From: Wenzhouxiangella sp. AB-CW3
GTDB lineage: Bacteria; Pseudomonadota; Gammaproteobacteria; Xanthomonadales; Wenzhouxiangellaceae
Length of the DNA stretch: 64,000 nt
Direction: 5' to 3'
Assembly: GCF_014725735.1 (NCBI RefSeq)
Contig: NZ_CP061368.1
Coordinates: 1,131,225-1,195,224 of the forward strand
The notes under the pieces were generated by a model. It saw only the letters and a list, made by a program, of their open reading frames with translations. It was not told the DNA's origin and did not search any database. The translations under genes were made by a program, and so were the position numbers. The stretch's first letter is position 1, and each line of letters begins with the position of its first letter. Shown here piece after piece: positions 18,705 to 28,510 of this stretch.

Positions 18705-21700
18705 TTACCCCACCCCCGTTCGTGCCCGAGGTTCCCGGCAGTTGTTCGATCTGTTGCGAGGCCGCCTGCTGGCCGTGCCGATACTGCTGTTCGTCACCCT
18801 GGCCTTCTTCATGCTCTACGGCTCGCCCACCGCCGCCGCCGTTCACCAGTCCAAGGATCAGCAGGACCGCCAGCAGATGCTGGAAGACAGCCTGATCCCG
18901 GCCAGTGCCGCCGGCAAGTTTGGCCATTTTCTGGATCAGCTCAAGCAGGATCTGGTGCCCGGTGCGGGCCTGCGTCTCAACCAGGCGCCGCGCACACCGG
19001 ACTGGTCGGCCTTGCAGGCGCAACTGAACGATCTCGACCAGCTCTTCCGGGCCGAATGGCAGGCCACGTTGAACCGCTTCGAGCAGGCCCAGGTGCCGGC
19101 CGAGATTATTGCCCGCCATCATGAAGCCCTGGATCGCTATGAAGAGCGCCACCAGCGCTTCATGGGCTACGTTGCCGAGCGCAACCAGGACGGCATGACC
19201 GCCATGCTGGCCGACATGCAGACCCGGCCCACGCACAAGCAGAACAACTTCGAGAACCCCAGTTTTGCCGTCATGGAGCCCGATCCGGACAATGTGCCGC
19301 GTGCTGAAGAGGAGCTGAGCCTGATGGCCCAGGAAGCCCCCGGGCCGCTGCAGATGGATGCCGTGCGCCAGGCGAGCCTGGGTTTGGCTGCCTTGCGCGA
19401 TGCGGCCAACCCGGAGTACCTGGCCGAGACGCCCGAAGTCGTCATCACTCCGGCCATCGAGGCCAAGGCCGCCGAGCTCGAACACGATCCGATCCGCATC
19501 TACCATTTCGTGCGCAACGAGATCGACTTTCTGCCAGGCTGGGGTGCGACCCAGGATGCCGAACTGACCCTGGGTGCGCGCCGCGGCAATGCCAAGGACA
19601 CCAGCAGCCTGCTCATCGCTTTGCTGCGCGCCTCCGGCATCCCGGCCCGCTACGTCTACGGCGTGATCGAAGTCGAGGCACCGAAGTTCACCAACTGGAT
19701 GGGCAACTTCAGCCACGTCAACGCCGCCATGCAACATGCCAGCTCCGGCGGCATTCCTGTGGGCATGAGCTCCAGCAATAACGCTTCGGTCACCAACGTG
19801 ATACTTGACCATGTCTGGGTAGAAGCGGCGATCGACTACATTCCCTCCGGTGGCCGCCACATGGTTGAGGCCGACACCTGGGTGGCGCTGGATGCCAGTT
19901 TCAAGCAGTATGTTTACTTGCAGGGCCTGGATGCGATTGAGATTTCGGGTCTGGATGTGGAGCAACTGGTCGACGACTTTGCCGCCAGCGGCACCGTCGA
20001 TGAGGATCTGGGTTATGTCCAGAACCTGGATGTCAGCCTGATCGAGGCCGCTCAGGAACAAGTGGCCAATGCCATGCAGGATTTCATCGAAGATCAGATG
20101 GAAGACCCCACCACCGGTGATGTGCTCGGTGGGCGCAAGGCCATCGTCCAGGATCGCAATGAGCTGACGGAGCGTCCCGACAATCGCATCCTGCTGCGGG
20201 GCCCAAGCTGGCCCAGCCTGCCCGATGTGTTGCGCAACTCCCTGCGGGTAACGTTCGAGGTCGACCACCTGACCGGCCAGCCCCAGGGCGGGGTGGTGCT
20301 GCCGTGGGCGCAAGTCAACAACCACCGCCTGACAATGTCCTACCGCCCGACCACAGAGGCCGACGAACAGGCCCTGCTGGCCATGCTCCCCGAAGGCGAG
20401 ATCACCGACCTCGACCAGCTCCCCCAGACCCTGCCGGGCTATTCCATCAGCCTGACCCCCGAGATCAAGCTCAACGGCGAGATCATCCTGACCGGCCCGA
20501 CCACGGTCAATGCCTTTACCATGGAGACCATGCTGGCCTTTGAGGTCCAGCAGGTGGCCGGTAATACCAAGTGGGCGATACCTTTTCATGCGCCGGTGCC
20601 GAAAGGGAGTTACGTGGCGATCATGTCCAATGCGGGGAGTGTCTCTACCCATGCGCTGGAGGCGGCGCAACAACGTGCGGAGGAAGCGCAATACATCCTG
20701 GAGAACGAACTCGAAGATCAGTACGACGAGATCGACCGCGAGCGTTTGATGGGCGATCTGTTCTACGCCGGTGTATTGGCCTATCATGCCCAGCTAGAGG
20801 GGCTTGGAGGGCTGATGGCGGCACAGATGGGTGCTGAGTATCGAACCAACCTGAGTGTGGGAACCTACGGCTACCAGCCTTGGGTTAGGTACGTTTACGG
20901 TATGCCTATGGCCTTGGATGCAGGTGGAATACATATGGACTTGGACTATGTGCCGAGTCACTTGACCAAGCACAATGGCAGTGCCAGTCAGCGCACGGAG
21001 GCCGCCGGGCCCTTGGGTATGCTCAAGAGCATCCTTGAGAACGTGGTTCCCGAACAACAGTTCAGCACCGAAGAGGAGCCGGTCGAGGGGGTGAGTGCGG
21101 TTGCGGCCATTGCAATAGCCCAGGCCGAGGGGCAGCGGGTTTTTCGTGTAACCCAAAACAATGTCAACACAGTGATGGCCGAGATCAGTATCAGTCAGGC
21201 TTCCCGTGAGGATATTCAGCGGGCTGTGAGTCAGTTTGGGTATGAGGCGATTGTTCATGAGGCACCGATTACTGTGCCTGGGTGGCGAGGAAGTGGTTAT
21301 GTCCTGACCGATCCTGAGACTGGGGCCGGGAGCTATATGATTGATGGGGGAAGGAATGGAAGTTTTCTTGATGACTACAACAGTGGATTTGTTTCTCTGG
21401 TACTGATGTTAATCTCAGGTCTCGTGTTGCTGGGTGGTAGTATTCCCATTTTTGTTGCGATCATAGTCATTGCTCTCTTGATATTCAACACTTTCATTTC
21501 AATGTTACAAGACAATCTGGAGATTCTAGAAAATGGTTGTCCAGACGCGTACGTTGCACTTAGCTGGGGTCGAACCATCGCGTTTTTGGCGATGCGCCTT
21601 ATAGCGCAGTTTGCGGGAATAAAAATGGGCGCTGAAATGCTCTCAGTTATTATCGCGAATTGGATTACAAGTAATATGTTGACTTCTGCATCGCCAGCAT

Positions 21701-21720
21701 GCGAGTCAGTTACTCCATAG
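18697..21720 (+). CDS. Transglutaminase-like polymorphic exported protein, full-length copy with tail A
   Basis: 1007 residues; the only complete copy in the array. Residues 25-48 form a signal peptide or anchor ending AAA. Residues 50-160 are helical. A transglutaminase-like core spans about 267-411: the conserved His (DHVWVEAA, residue 372) and Asp (WVALDASF, 399) are present, but the Cys position is Ala (RRGNAKDTSS, 299), so transglutaminase catalysis is unlikely. A conserved region (412-888) ends in TVPGWRGSGY and TGAGSYMIDGG. After that a 119-residue AT-richer tail with three or four hydrophobic segments and two Cys is unique to this copy. It is last in the four-gene operon and overlaps the upstream gene by 8 bases. 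Likely a polymorphic toxin or variable surface protein (inference). Confidence 0.8.
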   Translation: MFDYPTPVRARGSRQLFDLLRGRLLAVPILLFVTLAFFMLYGSPTAAAVHQSKDQQDRQQMLEDSLIPASAAGKFGHFLDQLKQDLVPGAGLRLNQAPRTPDWSALQAQLNDLDQLFRAEWQATLNRFEQAQVPAEIIARHHEALDRYEERHQRFMGYVAERNQDGMTAMLADMQTRPTHKQNNFENPSFAVMEPDPDNVPRAEEELSLMAQEAPGPLQMDAVRQASLGLAALRDAANPEYLAETPEVVITPAIEAKAAELEHDPIRIYHFVRNEIDFLPGWGATQDAELTLGARRGNAKDTSSLLIALLRASGIPARYVYGVIEVEAPKFTNWMGNFSHVNAAMQHASSGGIPVGMSSSNNASVTNVILDHVWVEAAIDYIPSGGRHMVEADTWVALDASFKQYVYLQGLDAIEISGLDVEQLVDDFAASGTVDEDLGYVQNLDVSLIEAAQEQVANAMQDFIEDQMEDPTTGDVLGGRKAIVQDRNELTERPDNRILLRGPSWPSLPDVLRNSLRVTFEVDHLTGQPQGGVVLPWAQVNNHRLTMSYRPTTEADEQALLAMLPEGEITDLDQLPQTLPGYSISLTPEIKLNGEIILTGPTTVNAFTMETMLAFEVQQVAGNTKWAIPFHAPVPKGSYVAIMSNAGSVSTHALEAAQQRAEEAQYILENELEDQYDEIDRERLMGDLFYAGVLAYHAQLEGLGGLMAAQMGAEYRTNLSVGTYGYQPWVRYVYGMPMALDAGGIHMDLDYVPSHLTKHNGSASQRTEAAGPLGMLKSILENVVPEQQFSTEEEPVEGVSAVAAIAIAQAEGQRVFRVTQNNVNTVMAEISISQASREDIQRAVSQFGYEAIVHEAPITVPGWRGSGYVLTDPETGAGSYMIDGGRNGSFLDDYNSGFVSLVLMLISGLVLLGGSIPIFVAIIVIALLIFNTFISMLQDNLEILENGCPDAYVALSWGRTIAFLAMRLIAQFAGIKMGAEMLSVIIANWITSNMLTSASPACESVTP

Positions 21721-21726
21721 AGGTAT

Positions 21727-22218
21727 ATGAGGATGGAAGAGGAAGGTGAAGGCCGTATCGATAGGGTTAATCCTTGGGAAAGTGTAGTCTATCCACGATT
21801 GAGTGCGCTGCCTTATGACTGGTTTTTGATTGGACCAGCACTGTTTCTCTTCTTCTGGTTGTATCAGGATATAGAAGCATGGGTTGCTGCTTCCATCACT
21901 GCTCTTTTGCTGCTTGGAGTAAATCTTGTGAAGTCTATTTTTGATAGCAGGTGCTTGGAGCTTGCATTGGATAGTGAGAGGCTTGTGTTGCGAAGGGTGT
22001 ACTCCAGGATCAATGACATTCGCGTCAGCGAAATTCCCATTGCCAGCATAGATCCTGAGTCAGTGATATTGGATCGGCTTTCCTTTCCACCCCTTGTCTG
22101 GGTTGGGTTTAAGCATTTTAGAGGGAAGAAGGTTAGGGTATTCTTTGACAGTGATTTCGCTGCAGAGGAGTTCTATGGGAAGCTCCAAGATCAGTGTAGC
22201 GTCGAGAGATCGGAATGA
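21727..22218 (+). CDS. Small membrane protein, candidate immunity/partner A
   Basis: 163 residues beginning 6 bases after the tail-A stop, with AGAGG upstream of ATG 21727. Two hydrophobic segments (residues about 32-46 and 51-66) are followed by a soluble domain of about 90 residues (SRCLELALDSERLVLRRVYS to the end) that looks like a bacterial PH-type domain. The position directly after a variable tail, repeated at other cassettes with unrelated sequences, suggests a cognate immunity or partner protein. The sequence alone does not show binding. Confidence 0.6.
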   Translation: MRMEEEGEGRIDRVNPWESVVYPRLSALPYDWFLIGPALFLFFWLYQDIEAWVAASITALLLLGVNLVKSIFDSRCLELALDSERLVLRRVYSRINDIRVSEIPIASIDPESVILDRLSFPPLVWVGFKHFRGKKVRVFFDSDFAAEEFYGKLQDQCSVERSE

Positions 22219-24195
22219 ACATTGGCGTGCCAGCTTGCATCTTCAGAGTCGAAATGCTCTGGCCCAAAGTCCGGTGGTTATATTAGTCGGACAGATTCGA
22301 GAAGCCTGCCGCGCGCCTCCGGCATCCCGGCCCGCTACGTCTACGGCGTGATCGAAGTCGAGGCACCGAAGTTCACCAACTGGATGGGCAACTTCAGCCA
22401 CGTCAACGCCGCCATGCAACATGCCAGCTCCGGCGGCATTCCCGTGGGCATGAGCTCAAGCAACAACGCTTCGGTCACCAATGTGATCCTGGAGCACGTC
22501 TGGGTCGAGGCCGCCATCGACTATATCCCGTCCGGTGGCCGCCACATGAGTGAGGCCGACACCTGGGTGGCGCTGGATGCCAGCTTCAAGCAGTACGTGT
22601 ATCTGCAGGGGCTGGATGCGATTGAGATTTCTGGATTGGACGTGGAGCAACTGGTCGACGACTTTACTGCCAGCGGCACCATTGATGAGGAGCTGGGCTA
22701 TGTACAAGGCCTGGATATCAGCCTGATCGAGGCCGCCCAGGAACAAGTGGCCAATGCCATGCAGGATTTCATCGAAGATCAGATGGAAGACCCCACCACC
22801 GGTGATGTGCTCGGTGGGCGCAAGGCCATCGTCCAGGATCGCAATGAGCTGACGGAGCGTCCCGACAATCGCATCCTGCTGCGGGGCCCAAGCTGGCCCA
22901 GCCTGCCCGATGTGTTGCGCAACTCCCTGCGGGTAACGTTCGAGGTCGACCACCTGACCGGCCAGCCCCAGGGCGGGGTGGTGCTGCCGTGGGCGCAAGT
23001 CAACAACCACCGCCTGACAATGTCCTACCGCCCGACCACAGAGGCCGACGAACAGGCCCTGCTGGCCCTGCTGCCCGAAGGCGAGATCACCGATCTTGAC
23101 CAGCTCCCCCAGACCCTGCCGGGCCACTCCATCAGCTTAACCCCCGAGATCAAGCTCAACGGCGAGATCATCCTGACCGGCCCAAGCGCGGTCAATGCCT
23201 TCACCCTGGAGACCATGCTGGCGTTTGAAGTCCAGCAGCTGGTTGGCCAGACCAAGTGGGGGATACCGTTCAAGTCGCCGATTCCCAAGGGCAGCTACGT
23301 AGCGATCATGGCCAATGCGGGGAGTGTTTCTACTCACGCCCTGGAGGCAGCACAACAACGCGCCGAGGAAGCGCAGTACATCCTCGAAAACGAGCTGGAA
23401 GACCAGTATGACCAAATCGACCGCGAGCGGCTGATGGGGGATTTGTTCTACGCCGGCGTATTGGCCTATCATGCTCAACTGGAGGGGCTTGGAGGACTGA
23501 TGGCGGCACAGATGGGTGCGGAGTATCGAACCAACCTGAGCGTGGGCACCTACGGCTATCAGCCGTGGGTGCGCTATGTATTCGGCATGCCGATGGCGCT
23601 GGATGCCGGCGGGGTGCATATGGACCTGGACTATGTGCCCAGTCATTTGACCAAGCACAATGGCAGTGCCAGTCAGAGAGCGGCTGCGGCACAACCGTTG
23701 GGGATGCTTAAGAGTGCTCTCGAGCACGTGGTTCCAGAGCAGCAGTTCAGTACTGAAGAAGAACCGGCTGAGGGGGTGAGTGCAGTTGCAGCCATTGCCA
23801 AAGCCCAGGCTGAGGGGCAGCGGGTGTTTCATATTACGCAGGACAACCTGGATGAAGCGCTGGCTGAGATCAGTATCAGTTCCGAATCCAGGCAGGATAT
23901 CCGCCGTGCCGTGTTAAATCACGGCATGGAGGCCATCGTGCATGAAGCGCCCATCACGGTGCCGGGGTGGCGGGGGAGTGGGTATATTCTGACTAACCCG
24001 GAGACTGGGGCGGGGAGCTATATGATTGATGGGGGGGAGAATGGGGCATTCGTTGTCCTGATGGCTGCGCTTGGCACAGCACTATTGATTGGTGGTGTCC
24101 TACTTATCCTATTTGCGCCGTTGTTGGGTTTTCTTGTTGGTTTGGCGGCGATGATCATAGGCGCAATTGCAATGGGGATCGCAATCGATACAGTC

Positions 24196-24203
24196 ATTAC
24201 GGA
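24196..24203 (+). repeat. IS66 target-site duplication, left copy
   Basis: ATTACGGA, repeated at 26527-26534 on the other side of the element. Eight bases is the usual IS66 duplication length. Confidence 0.92.
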
Positions 24204-24283
24204 GTAACCGGTCATTCGGGGCCGTTCTTCCCCAAGCGGATGTGGGCCGCTAACCTGCTCCCGAACTCACCAAGGAGCAAACC

Positions 24284-24574
24284 ATGTCACGCACGACCCG
24301 TATCCGCCGATCTGCTGATCAATGGAGAAGTCTGATTTCCAAGCAGGCTGATAGCGGCTTGACTCAAAGCGTCTTCTGCCGACGCGAGGGGCTTTCATTG
24401 AGCACCTTTTGTAACTGGAAACGCAAGCTGTCATCGGAATCTGACTCTCGTGCCGAGGAATCGGCAGAGTCTGAGCCATGGATCGACCTGGGGGGTCTGG
24501 CGGCAACTGACCCTGGCTGGGACATTGAGCTGGACCTCGGTAATGGTGTGTGCCTCCGCTTCCGTCGCAGCTGA
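24284..24574 (+). CDS. tnpA: IS66 accessory protein TnpA
   Basis: 96-residue IS66 OrfA-type protein with a helix-turn-helix region (SLISKQADSGLTQSVFCRRE and STFCNWKRKL) and an acidic C-terminal half. It is first of the three IS66 genes and its stop overlaps tnpB (TGATG). Function is established only as an accessory transposition protein. Identical copies occur at 38528-38818 and 44170-44460. Confidence 0.9.
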   Translation: MSRTTRIRRSADQWRSLISKQADSGLTQSVFCRREGLSLSTFCNWKRKLSSESDSRAEESAESEPWIDLGGLAATDPGWDIELDLGNGVCLRFRRS

Positions 24575-24954
24575 TGTTCTTTCCAGAAGACCGTGTTCGA
24601 GTGTGGCTGTACGCGCGGCCCACCGACATGCGCAAGCAGTTTGACGGGTTGGCGGCACTGGCGCGCAACCAGCTCAATGAAGACCCGATGAGTGGTCACC
24701 TGTTCGTGTTCATCAATCGCCGACGGACCTACATGAAGGTGCTGTACTTTGATCGTGGCGGCTACTGTCTTTGGTCCAAGCGACTCGAGCAAGGGCAATT
24801 CAACTACAACTGCCAGCGTGGCGAGAAACAGGCCTTGAGCTGGACGGAGTTGAAGCTGTTGCTTGATGGTGTTCAGGTCCAGAAATCGCGTCAGTTCAAG
24901 CGCTATCAGCATCCTGTCGGCGCTGTAGCAAGGTATAATGCAGCCCATGGTTGA
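24574..24954 (+). CDS. tnpB: IS66 accessory protein TnpB
   Basis: 126 residues, IS66 Orf2 type. Start ATG 24574 gives MFFPEDRVRVWLYARPTDMR, the family N-terminus with the RPTDMRKQFDGLA motif and FVFINRRR. It overlaps the tnpA stop by one base and the tnpC start by 17 bases. Accessory role in transposition. Confidence 0.92.
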   Translation: MFFPEDRVRVWLYARPTDMRKQFDGLAALARNQLNEDPMSGHLFVFINRRRTYMKVLYFDRGGYCLWSKRLEQGQFNYNCQRGEKQALSWTELKLLLDGVQVQKSRQFKRYQHPVGAVARYNAAHG

Positions 24955-26505
24955 GGCCACTTCCAAGACGGATAGCACGACGAGCGAGAATGTCCAGTTG
25001 CGTAATGAGAATGACGCGCTGCGCGAGGAGCTTCAGTCCGTCAAGCAACAGCTTGCCTGGCTTCAACGTCAAGTCTTTGGGCGCAAGTCCGAGAAGCGCC
25101 TGATCGATCAGGATGCCCGTAGCGGACTGCTGTTCAATGCGTTGCCTGAATCAGAATCCCCGACACCGACTGAACAAGTCAGCTATACCCGTCGCAAGGG
25201 TGCCAAGGAACGCGGTGATGCGGTTACCGACTCGGGTCTTCGCTTCAACGAGGACGTGCCGGTCGAAGTGATCCATGTAGCGGATCCGGAGGCCGAATCG
25301 ATCCCCCGGGAGCACCGTGAGGTGATCGATGAGAAGGTCACGCATCGTCTGGCCCAACGGCCCGGTAGCTACGTGGTGCTGGAGTATCGCCGGGCCGTGG
25401 TCAAGGACAAGCGTAGCGACCACATCCACACCGCACCCACCCCGGCCAACGTGCTGGAGGGCAGCCTGGCCGATGTCAGCTTCCTGGCCGGCCTGCTGAT
25501 CGACAAGTTCTGCTATCACCTGCCCCTGTACCGTCAGCATCAGCGGCTGGCTATGAGCGGCATTACGGTCAGCCGCAATACGCTGACCCAACTGGTTGAG
25601 CGAGCCATCAGGCTGCTCAAGCCCGTTTATGATGCCCAGCTCGAACACATCCTGCGCTCGAAAGTCCTGGCGATGGACGAAACGCCGATCAAGGCTGGAC
25701 GTGGCAAGCCGGGCAAGATGAAACAGGGCTGGTTCTGGCCGGTGTATGGGGAGGATGATGAAGTCTGCTTCATCTTCTCCGACTCACGCGGCAGCAAAGT
25801 CGTGACCCAGGCTCTGGGTGAGCACTCGATGGCACCTTGGTGACCGACGGGCACTCGGCTTATACCAAGTATGTGGACCAACGTCCTGCCGTCACTCATG
25901 CCAACTGCTGGGCGCACGCCAGACGCAAGTTCGAGGCGGCGCTGAAAGCCGAGCCCAAGGCTGCCAACGAGGCGCTGGAGCTGATCGGTCAGCTCTACCA
26001 GATCGAGCGCCAGATCCGCCAGAAGGATCTGCATGGCGACAAGAAGCTGACTTGGCGGGCCGAGCACAGTCTCCCGGTCGTCAAGGCCTTCTGGGCCTGG
26101 TGTGATCAGCAGCGTCAACGCATGGATCTGGCCAGGTCCAGCCCTTTGCTCAAGGCGCTCGGCTATGTGGCGGGGCGTCAGGCCGCTTTGCAGGTGTTCC
26201 TGAGCGACCCCGATGTCCCGATCGATACCAATCATCTGGAGCGGGCCCTTCGGCCGATCCCGATGGGCCGCAAGAACTGGCTCTTTAGCTGGTCGGAACT
26301 CGGCGCTCGTCATATCGGCGTGATCCAGAGCCTGCTGGTGACCTGCCGGCTGCATGAGGTCGACCCCTACACCTACCTGGTGGATGTGCTACAGCGCGTC
26401 AACGAGCACCCGGCCAGCCGGGTCGGAGAGCTGGTGCCACAGGTCTGGAAAGACACGTTCGCTGGCGAACCGCTGGTGTCGGACTTGCAGAGGGTCAGTC
26501 GGTAA
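24938..26505 (+). pseudogene. tnpC: IS66 transposase TnpC, frameshifted
   Basis: Compared with the 522-residue intact copies, one T is missing near 25825 (GAGCACTCGAT instead of GAGCACTTCGAT). The frame breaks between the first and second catalytic aspartates. The halves still carry the DDE segments AMDETPIK, VTDGHSAY and TNHLERALRPIPMG. This copy should be unable to make full transposase but could be mobilised by the intact copies. Confidence 0.93.
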
Positions 26506-26759
26506 CGGTCTGTAATGACCGGTTACATTACGGAGCCTGAAGCAGATTGGTGGGATTTGGTTTCAGGGGTTGGCCTGGGGATCGCATTATTTGGAGTGCT
26601 GTATGCCGTGGCTGCATACTTTGCAGGACTCCTGGCGACCGTGACAGTTCATTCTGTAGTTCTAGCGCTCACAGCTATGCTTGGAGCAATTCTTGCGTTG
26701 TTGGATCAACTGAAACGGCTGGGTGAAGATGATGATACGCGAGGTCGAATGGAGCGGAT

Positions 26760-27113
26760 ATGAAAGTAATCAGTTGGACATTTTTGTTGGTAGGAGCACT
26801 AGTTCAACTGAAGGTGTTCGTTCTTGCCTTTACCTGGTCAATGAAGTTAGAAGATTCTATGCTGAGGCTGCTTCCCATTGGGCTATTTCCCGTCCTTTCA
26901 ATTAGTCTGCTTGTGTTGCCTTGGTGGCCTAACCCGCTGCCAATAGCCTTTCTTGCAGTGACGGTGCCTGGCTTGATTATTGCTGTATGGTACCGAATTG
27001 ATAGTAGAGAGCTAGCATTCCGGACAGCTTGGATCGCCACCGCAATGGTTCTCTATACAGCTTTTTTTGGTGTGTTGGCAACCGTCTGTATAGCAGTCCT
27101 TACTGCATGGTGA
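26760..27113 (+). CDS. Small membrane protein, candidate immunity/partner B
   Basis: 117 residues with about four hydrophobic segments (WTFLLVGALVQLKVFVLAF, IGLFPVLSISLLVLPWW, LPIAFLAVTVPGLIIAVWY, TAMVLYTAFFGVLATVCIA). The ATG overlaps the tail-B stop as ATGA, the closest form of translational coupling. It is similar in size and layout to partner D, and the two pair with similar tails, but sequence similarity is weak. Likely inner-membrane protein protecting against, or assembling with, tail B (inference). Confidence 0.62.
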   Translation: MKVISWTFLLVGALVQLKVFVLAFTWSMKLEDSMLRLLPIGLFPVLSISLLVLPWWPNPLPIAFLAVTVPGLIIAVWYRIDSRELAFRTAWIATAMVLYTAFFGVLATVCIAVLTAW

Positions 27114-27121
27114 AAATCTGG

Positions 27122-28510
27122 AACCACCACCGCCTGACGATGTCCTATCGGCCCACCACCGAAGCCGACGAACAAGCCCTGCTGGCCCTGCTGCCCGAAG
27201 GCGAGATCACCGATCTTGACCAGCTCCCCCAGACCCTGCCGGGCCACTCCATCAGCTTAACTCCCGAGATCAAGCTCAACGGCGAGATCATCCTGTCCGG
27301 CCCAAGCGCGGTCAATGCCTTCACCCTGGAGACCATGCTGGCGTTTGAAGTCCAGCAGCTGGTTGGCCAGACCAAGTGGGGGATACCGTTCAAGTCGCCG
27401 ATTCCCAAGGGCAGCTACGTAGCGATCATGGCCAATGCGGGGAGTGTTTCTACTCACGCCCTGGAGGCAGCACAACAACGCGCCGAGGAAGCGCAGTACA
27501 TCCTCGAAAACGAGCTGGAAGACCAGTATGACCAAATCGACCGCGAGCGCCTGATGGGAGATTTGTTCTACGCCGGCGTATTGGCCTATCATGCTCAACT
27601 GGAGGGGCTTGGAGGGCTGATGGCGGCACAGATGAGCGCCGAATACCGCACCAACTTAAGCGTGGGCACCTACGGCTATCAGCCATGGGTGCGCTATGTA
27701 TTCGGTATGCCGATGGCGCTGGATGCCGGAGGGGTGCATATGGACCTGGATTATGTACCCAGTCATCTGACCAAGCACAATGGATCGGCTAGCCAACGCG
27801 CCCAAGCGGCCCAGCCGTTGGGCATGCTGAAAAGTATTCTGGAAAATGTGGTTCCGGAACAACAGTTCAGTACCGAACAAGAGCCTGCAGAGGGAGTAAG
27901 TGCGGTTGCAGCCATTGCCAAGGCGCAGGCCGAGGGGCAGCGGGTGTTTCATATCACGCAGGACAACCTGGATGAAGCGCTGGCTGAGATCAGTATCAGT
28001 TCCGAGTCGCGACAGGATATCCGCCGTGCGGTGTTGAACCACGGCATGGAGGCCATTGTGCATGAAGCACCGATCACGGTGCCGGGGTGGCGGGGGAGTG
28101 GGTATATTCTGACTAACCCGGAAACGGGGGCCGGGAGTTATATGATTGATGGGGGGAAGAATGGGGGGTACCAAGAAGGTGGTGGCTTTGGTCAGGCTAT
28201 GTTGATTGGAGGAGTAACGGGTGCCGCTTTGCCGCCCCTTTTATTATTGATTATTGCTGGGATAAGTATGATCCTTGTAACCTTAGCGATCATAGAGTTG
28301 AGTGAGAAACTCGAAGAGAATAATTGCCATCCATACATATTCAAGTTGGTGGTTTTTGCTTTAGTTATTACGTTTGTTATTGCATTGTTTGCTGGGGCGG
28401 TTGGTGCAGTTTTAATTATGGCTTTTATGGCCATTTGGATAGAGCAACTCTTCCGTGGTCTTGTTGATGGTTTGAAAGATAACGAATTGTTCTGTCCGGA
28501 AGATGGCTGA
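27122..28510 (+). pseudogene. 5'-truncated cassette C with tail C
   Basis: Homology to the full gene begins at 27122, matching 20317 (NNHRLTMSYRP), only 9 bases after partner B stops. The frame stays open to the junction motif near 28145. Tail C (about 113 residues) then starts GGYQEGGGFGQAMLIGG. It has hydrophobic segments, a Cys in EENNCHPY and a second Cys near the end (ELFCPEDG), and stops at 28510. The conserved part is almost identical to cassette B over 23045-23475, indicating recent exchange. It lacks export signal and transglutaminase core, so it is probably a silent donor. Confidence 0.78.

Larger units (their letters stand above)
24204..26526 (+). mobile_element. IS66-family element, copy 1 (2323 bp)
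   Basis: Terminal inverted repeats GTAACCGGTCATT, 8-bp target duplication and the tnpA-tnpB-tnpC gene set define a complete IS66 element. It is one base shorter than copies 2 and 3 (2324 bp) because of a deletion in tnpC. It is inserted in tail B of the second cassette. Confidence 0.95.
22311..26763 (+). pseudogene. 5'-truncated cassette B with tail B, interrupted by IS66
   Basis: Homology to the full gene starts abruptly at 22311 (matching 19626), inside the transglutaminase-like core, so there is no signal peptide. The conserved block runs to TGAGSYMIDGG near 24030; then tail B begins AFVVLMAALGTALLIGG. IS66 inserted after 24203; removing it together with one copy of the 8-bp duplication rejoins 24203 to 26535 in frame (VITE-PEADWWDLVSG) and the tail ends at 26763. 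The restored tail closely matches tail D at 31809-32195. Bases 22738-23067 appear identical to 20053-20382 in the full gene. Probably a silent donor cassette. Confidence 0.8.

Noticed and set aside
15846-20787. Long minus-strand open frames (15846-17183, 17343-18572, 18490-20787) antisense to the giant genes
   Set aside because: They have no recognisable domains, run exactly opposite well-supported genes in GC-rich DNA, and have the composition expected of antisense shadows.
27029-27121. Start of cassette C placed inside partner B (27029)
   Set aside because: The 5' part is an out-of-frame reading of partner B. Homology to the conserved block begins only at 27122.
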